Of a DNA stretch of 64,000 nt, positions 55,133 through 64,000 are shown piece after piece. Where the stretch lies: NCBI RefSeq assembly GCF_910592395.1, contig NC_088315.1:498501-562500 (forward strand). Reading direction: 5' to 3'. Source of the stretch: Lineus longissimus (taxonomy: Eukaryota; Nemertea; Pilidiophora; Heteronemertea; Lineidae). The notes below the pieces were generated by a model. It searched no databases, was not told the origin of the DNA, and worked only from the letters and a program-made list of their open reading frames with translations. Made by a program: the position numbers and the translations under genes. Numbering within the stretch: position 1 is the stretch's first letter; the number at the start of each line of letters is the position of its first letter.

Positions 55133-57416
55133 CTCTGAAAGACAGGACGATCTCCTCCAAGTCGGATTTCCCTCCTGGAGACAACAATCTCTGAAAGACA
55201 CGAGGACGATATCCTTCATGTCGGATTCCCTCCTGGAGACAACCATCTCTGAATGACATACATGAGGACAGTCTCCTTGAAGTAGGATTCCCTCCTGGAG
55301 ACAACCATCTCTGAATGACATACATGAGGACAGTCTCCTTGAAGTAGGATTCCTTCCTGGAGACAACCATCTCTGAAAGACATACATGAGGACAGTCTCC
55401 ACCAAGTAGGAAGCCTTCCTGGAGACAACCATCTCTGGAAGACATACATGAGGACAGTCTCCTTGAAGTAGGATTCCTTCCTGGAGACAACCATCTCTGA
55501 AAGACATACATGAGGACAGTCTCCCCCAAGTAGGAAGCCTTCCTGGAGACAACCATCTCTGGAAGACATACATGAGGACAGTCTCCTTGAAGTAGGATTC
55601 CTTCCTGGAGACAACCATCTCTGAAAGACATACATGAGGACAGTCTCCTCGAAGTAGGATTCCTTCCTGGAGACAACCATCTCTGGAAGACATACATGAG
55701 GACAGTCTCCTTGAAGTAGGATTCCTTCCTGGAGACAACCATCTCTGGAAGACATACATGAGGACAGTCTCCTTGAAGTAGGATTCCTTCCTGGAGACAA
55801 CCATCTCTGAATGACATACATGAGGACAGTCTCCCCCAAGTAGGAAGCCTTCCTGGAGACAACCATCTCTGAATGACATACATGAGGACAGTCTCCTTGA
55901 AGTAGGATTCCTTCCTGGAGACAACCATCTCTGAAAGACATACATGAGGACAGTCTCCTTGAAGTAGGATTCCTTCCTGGAGACAACCATCTCTGAATGA
56001 CATACATGAGGACAGTCTCCTTGAAGTAGGATTCCTTCCTGGAGACAACCATCTCTGAATGACATACATGAGGACAGTCTCCTTGAAGTAGGATTCCTTC
56101 CTGGAGACAACCATCTCTGAATGACATACATGAGGACAGTCTCCCCCAAGTAGGAAGCCTTCCTGGAGACAACCATCTCTGAAAGACATACATGAGGACA
56201 GTCTCCTCGAAGTAGGATTCCTTCCTGGAGACAACCATCTCTGAATGACATACATGAGGACAGTCTCCCCCAAGTAGGATTCCTTCCTGGAGACAACCAT
56301 CTCTGAAAGACATACATGAGGACAGTCTCCTCGAAGTAGGATTCCTTCCTGGAGACAACCATCTCTGAAAGACATACATGAGGACAGTCTCCTCGAAGTA
56401 GGATTCCTTCCTGGAGACAACCATCTCTGAAAGACATACATGAGGACAGTCTCCTCGAAGTAGGATTCCTTCCTGGAGACAACCATCTCTGAAAGACATA
56501 CATGAGGACAGTCTCCTTGAAGTAGGATTCCTTCCTGGAGACAACCATCTCTGAATGACATACATGAGGACAGTCTCCTTGAAGTAGGATTCCTTCCTGG
56601 AGACAACCATCTCTGAAAGACATACATGAGGACAGTCTCCTTGAAGTAGGATTCCTTCCTGGAGACAACCATCTCTGGAAGACATACATGAGGACAGTCT
56701 CCTTGAAGTAGGATTCCTTCCTGGAGACAACCATCTCTGGAAGACATACATGAGGACAGTCTCCTTGAAGTAGGATTCCTTCCTGGAGACAACCATCTCT
56801 GGAAGACATACATGAGGACAGTCTCCACCAAGTAGGAAGCCTTCCTGGAGACAACCATCTCTGAATGACATACATGAGGACAGTCTCCTTGAAGTAGGAT
56901 TCCTTCCTGGAGACAACCATCTCTGAAAGACATACATGAGGACAGTCTCCTTGAAGTAGGATTCCTTCCTGGAGACAACCATCTCTGGAAGACATACATG
57001 AGGACAGTCTCCACCAAGTAGGAAGCCTTCCTGGAGACAACCATCTCTGAATGACATACATGAGGACAGTCTCCACCAAGTAGGAAGCCTTCCTGGAGAC
57101 AACCATCTCTGAATGACATACATGAGGACAGTCTCCTTGAAGTAGGATTCCCTCCTGGAGACAACCATCTCTGAATGACATACATGAGGACAGTCTCCTT
57201 GAAGTAGGATTCCTTCCTGGAGACAACCATCTCTGAAAGACATACATGAGGACAGTCTCCACCAAGTAGGAAGCCTTCCTGGAGACAACCATCTCTGAAT
57301 GACATACATGAGGACAGTCTCCCCCAAGTAGGATTCCTTCCTGGAGACAACCATCTCTGAAATACATATATGGAGACAGTCTCCACCAAGTAGGAAGCCT
57401 TCCTGGAGACAATCTC
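55133..57416. repeat. 62-bp minisatellite, about 37 copies
   Basis: The plus-strand unit is GAATGACATACATGAGGACA, GTCTCCTTGAAGTAGGATTC, CTTCCTGGAGACAACCATCT, CT. Total length over 62 gives about 37 units. Internal copies vary mainly at two places: GAATGACAT, GAAAGACAT or GGAAGACAT at the start, and CTTGAAGTAGGATT, CTCGAAGTAGGATT, CACCAAGTAGGAAG or CCCCAAGTAGGAAG (plus one CCCCAAGTAGGATT form) in the middle. The outermost units are the most diverged, as expected for an array that homogenises internally. All three minus frames are open for over 2 kb because 62 leaves remainder 2 on division by 3 and the unit has no stop on that strand. I do not call a protein. Confidence 0.97.
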
Positions 57417-58693
57417 CTCAAGGGAGAACTCAGGACTCTTATTTTGATCTTGGGTGTGCATGGGTGTCTCTTCTCTCTTTGTAACCATAGCCTAGAGACA
57501 TCTGCTGTGTAACCATAGCCTAGAGACATCTGCTGTGTAACCATAGCCTAGAGACATCTGCTCTGAATGGCCACAAGAAGGATGAACTGAGAACAGGTGC
57601 AACGTCCTAAAATAAGTATATTCAATTATGTACATGCACAAACAGGAAATGATTTGGACATTCTCTTGTTGTAACAAAGCATGCTCAGTGTTCTTCATGT
57701 GTCACTATACAGTGTCTTGACTGAAGCAAACCTGCAGACACCAAACTCCTCGGTATTAACATGCTTGCACCTTACATTACAAAACGAAGATGATATTTCA
57801 CGACATGAAAAGCTGGTTGAGGGACTGGATGCCACCAGAATCAAAGACAGCCAGGTTGAGATTGCTTGAGACCATCATACATCTGCTCAGCACCAAGCTG
57901 CTATAGCTGCTACAATACTATTTCTAGAAGTGGAGAAGCCAGAGTCCAAATAATATGTCTTCTTTACAAACACAGTTGACATCCCATTTTCAGGTCACCA
58001 TTGGTTACACCTTGGCATACATTTGATCATTCTTTGAACGAGATACTTCATGTTCTTTGTCCTTCATTGTCTGTGTCACAACAATGAAATTGGAACTAAA
58101 TTCTTACATGTATACCATTTTTGTCCAAAACGTGTTTGTGCAAGGACAGATTCTCTGACTAGGCCAAACCTCTATAGACATCCCGTGGATTCCATTTGTC
58201 CGAGGTTGTCATATTCTAAAATACTGTCTCTATTCTATTCTCTCCAGCTCATTTCTGCCACCCTCTGGTCAGTATGGACTGCACTGTGTAATGAATTGCT
58301 GGAAAACAAGACAAGCACTGATCTAAGAAATCAGATTGTGACAATGTCTCTGGGTTCTCTCCACTTTCATGACTATTGTTATGTACTGACTGCATGGTAC
58401 TAAATTTGAAAGGGTGGCCACTTGCAACTTATCATTATGAATATGCATGGAGGAGAGACCTAAGAGATCGGGCAAGAAAGGAGTTGAGCCCAGGTGGAAC
58501 TTCAAATAAGAGCCCAGCATCACTATACTGTATCCCAATGCACCATACCATAAACAACCATGTTTCCTGCAGGCCACGAGGCTGGTTGTGACAATATCTC
58601 AGGTGTCTGGATACGGCAGCAATTTGAATCACAAGTTGCGACAATGTGTATGGAGTTGAATATTTTGAGACAGGATGTGACAGCATCCTGCTG
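57417..58693. other. Spacer and bHLH 3' UTR region
   Basis: No gene found. Holds the 28-bp triplet repeat at 57481. The part near 58.3-58.7 kb has scattered GTTGTGACAATRTCT-like phrases and probably includes the bHLH gene's 3' UTR. Confidence 0.45.
57481..57564. repeat. 28-bp tandem repeat, three copies
   Basis: GTAACCATAGCCTAGAGACA then TCTGCTGT repeats at 57481, 57509 and 57537, with a single change in the last copy. Confidence 0.97.
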
Positions 58694-61600
58694 TTATGGT
58701 CCAGATTGTGACAGTGTCGCAAGACTACTGGCAGACAGTTCCAAAACAAGGAAATCATTTGAACCTACCCTATCATATTTTGAGCCGACAATTTGTTTCA
58801 TGTAAAGGATGTACTCGACTGCATACTCAAAGACGGTGGCCTTGTCCGTCTTGCTGGTTAGTCCTGGCACAATCTTCTTTAACTTATTGCTGGCGTCCTT
58901 GATTCGGAGTCTGAAAAAAACATGTTCTCTCTTCAACACTCCAAATCTTCGCAGGTTGTGAAAGTTACAAGTGTGTCATTTGAAGCAGGAGATAGGACAG
59001 AACTCGGAGGTTGATCGTTTGGAAGGCGTCTTCATCTTCTTTTCATACTAGAGACAATCACGTAGGCAGTAATACCATGGTGTTTTATTGCTCCCCGCCC
59101 TGGAGGGTGTTTGAATCTGATCAGATGGACGTCTCATGTCAGACCTGTCTCAGTAGGACTGTCAGAGAGAGAACCTAACCATGTTTCGTCTCACCTTCTT
59201 CTCCTTTCTTTAGCATTATGATGATCTCTCCCGAAGGCCAAGTCCTGTTCTGTACACAGGCCTTGGTCAGGTGCAGTATGCACAATGCCATCACTTGCTA
59301 CAGCCTCTGCTGGAAAAGGGGAGCGGAACTCAGCAAAGCCTTCAAGATTCTTGGGCGAACTCTGGACCCTGTTTTTGACTGTAGCTTCCAACTGTGCCAA
59401 GATGTTGGAATCTTTGATGAGTCGGTTGCAGAGAGGAAAACGTGGGTTGTTGACAATTCCTGACTGTGGCGTGTTGTACGGGACATGGGGTGGCGGGGTG
59501 CCTTCCTCTGGGCTGGTGTTTGAATTCTCCTCACCACTGCTGTTCAGGGAGATGTTGGCTGGGCTGGCATGAGGGGAGACACCCAATGTTTTCTGAAAGA
59601 AAAGAGGGGAAATTAAAGTTGCTAAGTTTGGCTTTGCTCTCAGAAGACTAATCTAATGAGACAATCCAAGGATATAAAGGTAGGTGCTTGGCAAGAAAAG
59701 TCTTGGCTCAAGAAGAAGGTTCAGAATGGTTACCAAAAGGATGGGTCAGAGCTGTTCCTATCATAGCATCTTATCTGGTGATATAGGTTGAAGTATAATA
59801 ATACAGGTACATAATTTTTTTAGCCAAACACATAAAAACACAAATTAAATGCAATTCACCACTGTGGTACCTGATTAGGTGCAGCCTGTCTGATGATGTA
59901 GCCAGTAGGGGTCCGGTGTCTGAATTCAGGGAAACCCAAATGATGGCATGGACCCTGTCCTGGCATGTAGACTCCTTGAGCTGGATGAGGTGTCCCTTTG
60001 GCTGGTAGCACAACATTCCCTCCGACTGTCCTCCTTGGAAGATTCACAAAGTGTACTTGTCTTGGTGGCCCCCCGCTAGGTTGTTGCGTGATGTTTTGAG
60101 GGGGTGCCATGTTTGTAGACCAAGGTCGATGAGGCGTGGTGAAAGCTGGATTACCACGCTGTACCTGACAGTTACTGAAAGAATGGAATATATTCAGTGA
60201 CGATATTGCCACCCTATCGAATCATACACACAGCAGTGTCTGTGTGAAGTTTAAAGTGGTCTTCCCCAGGATTTCTGGATGTGACTTTGTCCTCATAAGA
60301 CCCATTTAATTGAAGGAAAAGGAAGTAGAAACAGAAGGTACATTTTCTTACACCACAGGTAAATTTGCATGGAGAAGAAGGGTTTTTTTTCTTACATTAT
60401 TTTCAAAGGAAGCCCTGGCTGTATGTCTTGGTTCTCATCTTTCTCCACCACCTGTTGGCTGAGGACAGCATTCTTCAGGATTGCTTCACTCAACACTGTG
60501 ATTGCCTCAGACGAATCAAGATTATAGCTCTGCTGCAGTTCCTCAAATGTTGGGTAACACAAGATATCTTCACATTCAGTGTCTTCCATCGAATCTCTGC
60601 TGCAATCCAGGCTACAGGTGGAAGGGGATATCTGAGTGGATAACGACCCAATACTGGGGGACTGACTTGGGCTCAGGACAGTCATCAGGTTCTTTTTGAT
60701 TTCCATGTCTGATATGACAGGACTGCTGGATGTGACTTTTTCCGAGCAAGATTGTGCCATGTCAATCGCGCTTGGGAGAGAAGACGTCTTCATCCCAATA
60801 TTGTCATCCAGGTTGTCATGACTGGTTTGTAACCGTGGAACCTTAGCACCTCTTGGCCCTACCTCACTGTCCTCAGGTTCAAGGTCTAATCTGTCATCAC
60901 TCGCAGCTAAACCTTCAGCTGGGAAGTTGAGACTTGTCACAACCAACTCTGAAACTCTTATAGGCAATCCAAATGGAATGCTCACAATGTTTGATTCTGT
61001 CAGGCTGTAGACAGCATTCCTTTCTTGGGGTATTGCCACTGTTTCTTTGGTCGCATCATTGAGGACCACACCGTCTTGGTCGAAATGAGCGGTCTTCTCA
61101 ATGTCATTCCCTGGCTTTGGGGACTCGGCCATGACATCCTCCTCACTCCCAGAACCAGTGGCATCTCTTGGCTTACCAGCATCATTACATGACAGGCCTG
61201 TTGTGAAGTCAGCAGGAGTAACTGGCAAGTCAGGAGAGGCTGCTGCCTCATCAACATAAATCATTCTTCTAGTTCCGGTATCAGATTCAGCATAACACTC
61301 AACCTCGCTTACAACTCTCATGTCTGCTTCTGAATAAGAATTGGGGCTGTTTTGATTGTCTTTTTGGTAGGGGTGGGAAAGTTGAGGACACTCTTCAAAG
61401 TTCATCATTTCAACATCCCCATCGCATTCACAACCATCATCATGATCATCAGTAGGCATGCCATCAGTACTCGCAGGGGCCATATCACTATCAGGACTGC
61501 TGTCACCGCCACCGTCGTCTTGGCAAAGGATAGGCCTTTCTTCAACTTTTATTTCCACAAAAATTCCTACACCCATGTCATTGCCATTAACAGTTTCTTT

Positions 61601-61735
61601 TTTCATGTTTTTACAGTGGTGCCAAGCCCCTTTTTCCGTTTTCTGATCATTATTAGTACAGTTTGCTTCACTTTTGACATCTTCAGTGTCAGCTTGTTTG
61701 CGGTCAAGGGTATCTCCACCTTCCATGCCTTCCAT
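58694..61735 (-). CDS. bHLH transcription factor, TCFL5/SOHLH-like
   Basis: Nuclear DNA-binding regulator. Minus-strand exons 61735-60396, 60174-59871, 59592-59195 and 58910-58694 (TAA) agree in phase and give 752 residues. The start is ATG 61735 (G at -3, G at +4); 61726 is also in frame. Residues ~1-445 (exon 1) are acidic and low in complexity. A block near its end, CYPTFEELQQSYNLDSSEAI, may be a conserved motif. Exons 2-3 are Pro/Gln-rich. The C-terminus is a bHLH: basic HHNAKERRRRLRIK (about 671-685), first helix DASNKLKKIVPGL, second helix TDKATVFEYAVEYILYMKQIV. The H-x3-E-x3-R spacing of the basic region predicts binding to a CACGTG-type E box. TDKAT before helix 2 resembles TCFL5, while the RIK...EQL-like helix 1 also recalls SOHLH, so I leave the symbol blank. 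Human TCFL5 acts in testis. Confidence 0.85.
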
Positions 61736-62425
61736 TTCACAAGTGGGTGAATAAAATACGGGAAATCTTTTCGGAAAATCGAAGAAAGAGAAATGTGACA
61801 GCTGACACGTTCTGCGTGCTCGATGCACTGTGTGTGTTGAAGACGCAAAAAACGTCGTCTGCTAGACTAGGAATCTGATGCACCTGATTGGCTGAAACCT
61901 TGGGCTGAAACCGAGGTGAGAGTTTTGACGCGCCTTGCCCTTGGCTGAAATTGTATTACATTACTCGTTTACAATCGCTTCGCAACATAATATAAAGACA
62001 AATTTCATTCGTGAAAGTAATCGGATGAACTTAATATAAAATGATTGATATGATCAATAATCTTGTTGTAAAGGCTATCTATCGCTGCATTAGAGAATGA
62101 GCGCCGTTTCAGTCAACAATTTGATCGTTCTAAACACACCCGATCAGAAGCGTTACGTAATTCGCGGGAAATCATGGGAGAGGCCGGATCATCAAATTCA
62201 ACGCATGCGCAATCGATCGTAAACAATGACATGGTTTTAATTCAGCACATGCGCAATACATCGACTCGGATCGTTGATGATCTAGCCTCTCTCGTGAATG
62301 GAGGTAAAAGAGTCCACTCTCCAGTGCCTCTCGGCAATGAGTTATCCTGATGAAAGGTGGCGCTCATTCCAATATGGTGGTTAGTGACAGAAAGCTTTAC
62401 ATTTTTCTGTAACAAATCGACAAAA
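61736..62425. promoter_or_regulatory. bHLH/CCDC103 head-to-head promoter with NRF1- and E2F-like sites
   Basis: 690 bases between divergent start codons. ACGCATGCGCAA at 62201-62212 and GCACATGCGCAA at 62245-62256 are close to the NRF1 consensus (YGCGCAYGCGCR). TTCGCGGGAAAT at 62161-62172 resembles an E2F site. No TATA box was seen. These are consensus matches by eye only. Confidence 0.45.
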
Positions 62426-63781
62426 ATGGCATCAAAAGACGAGGACAGGATTGACTTTGACAAGCTAGAACTCGAACTGAATGCTGCAGTTGAAGCTGAT
62501 TCCAAATATTGGAGGGAAAATGATGCAAAATTTCGAGCTCTCGATCAGAAGGTTGGCTCCTATGAGGAATTCAGGTACAAGAGCGGTCTACCTAATGCGC
62601 GTCCGGAACAATTTGTGCGTCCGGAGCGCGTCCGGAAGAGAAAGTGCGCGTCCGGAACAATTTCCTATGTAAATATGAACCTAATGTTGCATTAGATGGC
62701 TTAAATAGCATTTTAATTCCATGTAGAGAAAATAAAATTGGAAAAAATCTCCTTGGTGACTTTGTATTTTACAATTTTCAGCGGGGTGATTTGGGTGTTA
62801 CACAGCCATCAAATCCCAGTTTACTGACGTTTCTCCTCAACCAATTGTTGTTGCAGTTGCAGAATTTCGATAGTAGCCGTGTTGTAATGGATTAGACTGG
62901 TATCTGGTGTCTCAGCACATGGAATGAATTTTGTTGACCCCCTTCCCCCGCCCCCCTCGATCCCCTCCCCTCCCCCCTAAAAGCGCAAATTGGCTTCACA
63001 ATAATTGCTATTGCCCCTTATCCCACGGCACGCAAAGACAAACTCATACCGACTTAGACGACCACAACAGGAGAAGGCGCGTAAGGAAGTTGGGATATGA
63101 GTATGGCATTAGTAATTAACCACCTCGCTGAAAATTGTAAAATACAAGTCACCAAAAAGATTTTTTTCAATTTTATTTTCTCTACATGGAATTAAAATGC
63201 TATTTAAGCCATCTAATGCAACAATAGGTTCATATTTACATAGGAAATTGTTCCGGACGCGCACTTTCTCTTCCGGACGCGCTCCGGACGCGCAAACAGA
63301 GTTTCGGACGCACATTAGGTGGACCCGGTACAAGAGTAAGACAAAAAGTAACCAGACATGTTGAAGTCAACGTTGTCTTGTGTAGTAGTAGTATCATATC
63401 TTGAGAGAAGGCCTAAAGCACTGATTTGAAATTCATAATGATATTCAAAATCTATTCCAAAATCTCAAAACAGAATTGGGTCAACAACAGCTAAGGTTAA
63501 AGGCCTAGGGCCTACCTACACTGTACAGAATTGACCTCGGTCAAAACATTACTGTACCAATTCCCAAGACTTATAACTTGACTGAAATAACAAACTGCTT
63601 GATGTTCCAGAATTAACTTGTTTTTTCCATAACTTCTTTCAGAGATATAGTTTTGGCATCTCACATCAAACCACTTGATAAGGGAGACAAGATCCAAGAA
63701 CACTTCAATCAGCCATGGAATATTGCGGCAGCCAAAAGGCTGGGGAGTGATAGTGGGAAGGATGCTGCACTCATTAAGCAG
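62426..63781 (+). CDS. CCDC103: Coiled-coil domain-containing protein 103 / dynein arm assembly factor, first two coding exons
   Basis: Cytoplasmic and axonemal factor needed to attach dynein arms in motile cilia (DNAAF19). Coding exons 62426-62574 and 63643-63781 agree in phase; the gene runs past the window end. The start [20 protein letters not shown] and [20 protein letters not shown] match human [20 protein letters not shown] and [39 protein letters not shown] then crosses the splice, against human [20 protein letters not shown]. Exon 2 ends ...DAALIKQ with donor GTAATT. The first intron contains a foldback transposon that starts within ten bases of the exon 1 donor. Head-to-head with the bHLH gene. 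Confidence 0.94.
62574..63336. mobile_element. Foldback DNA transposon (MULE-like MITE) with 10-bp target-site duplication
   Basis: GGTACAAGAG occurs at 62574-62583 and 63327-63336 and flanks a 743-bp element. The termini CGGTCTACCTAATGCGCG and, inverted, GGGTCCACCTAATGTGCG begin arms of about 205-210 bases (62584 to ~62793 and ~63118 to 63326) that are near-perfect inverted copies, including the CGCGTCCGGAA-rich ends and a shared TTGCATTAGATGGCTTAAAT stretch. Long TIRs with a 9-11-bp duplication are typical of Mutator-like elements. The ~325-bp centre has no transposase and contains a C-rich run near 62938-62978. Confidence 0.9.
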
Positions 63782-64000
63782 GTAATTAGAAAATGAAATG
63801 TTAGAACAGAAAGTCAGTGACTGCCTGTCAATATCATTTGGTGACTTACATGACATGGAACACTTTCCTCCGATGATGCTTATCAAGTAAGACCATATGA
63901 CAACCAGGACAGGCAGTACAGAATTACTAGTATAGCGTTTGTGATTTAGAGATGTGAAATTTAGTATTCCTGAACAATGGCGCTATCAGGCTATACCCTC
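63782..64000 (+). other. CCDC103 intron 2, cut by the window end
   Basis: Begins with the GTAATT donor after 63781. No further exon is visible before the window ends. Confidence 0.7.

Noticed and set aside
55064-57544. Minus-strand open frames of 826, 801 and 712 codons in all three frames, which look like long repeat proteins
   Set aside because: They are the 62-bp minisatellite read in three frames. With 62 not divisible by 3, a unit lacking stops on one strand opens all three frames at once. No start context, splice signal or protein-family character is present.
60361-61750. Plus-strand open frames opposite the bHLH exon 1
   Set aside because: They are antisense shadows of a well-supported coding exon.

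Overview
The window is nuclear DNA from an animal, most likely a marine invertebrate. It has intron-rich genes with GT-AG splicing, low gene density, a tRNA-derived SINE, foldback transposons and several minisatellites. Its protein-coding genes are clear orthologues of vertebrate genes. A spiralian (mollusc, annelid or brachiopod-like) source fits the short palindromic repeats and the cGAS-like gene, but the sequence does not prove the phylum. Every exon junction was worked out by hand from splice consensus, reading phase and remembered family alignments. No computation was run.

Layout. 638-5175 (+): NADH-cytochrome b5 reductase, with an extra signal-peptide-like exon at its 5' side. 5176-11610: no gene, only degenerate duplications and minisatellite-like tracts. 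11929-13290 (-): TMEM101. 14316-26720 (+): VPS18, with 22 coding exons. Its 4.3 kb intron 13 holds an antisense, intronless gene (19269-22925, -) for an ankyrin-repeat protein with a cGAS/Mab-21-like nucleotidyltransferase domain. 27684-28567: a 68-bp minisatellite. 29383-35371 (-): five phase-compatible exons, including a 19-nt microexon, that predict a 109-residue secreted peptide precursor I do not recognise. Its promoter may lie near 45.7 kb. 35.4-47.3 kb: no protein gene recognised, but a tRNA-Arg(TCG), a tRNA-Pro-like pseudogene and a MITE-like element. 47318-50905 (-): WDR45 (WIPI4). 51482-53404 (+): HTATIP2/TIP30, including its membrane-anchor exon. 55133-57416: a 62-bp minisatellite of about 37 copies. 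58694-61735 (-): a bHLH transcription factor. 62426 to the window end (+): the first two exons of CCDC103/DNAAF19, with a foldback transposon inserted at the first splice donor.

Three gene pairs are head-to-head (TMEM101/VPS18, WDR45/HTATIP2, bHLH/CCDC103), with 0.58-1.0 kb between start codons, and probably share promoters. VPS18 (HOPS/CORVET tethering) and WDR45 (autophagosome formation) both serve the lysosome-autophagy system. CCDC103 serves cilia. The nested ankyrin-cGAS-like gene probably belongs to innate nucleic-acid sensing. It is the most unusual thing in the window, followed by the microexon-containing peptide precursor.
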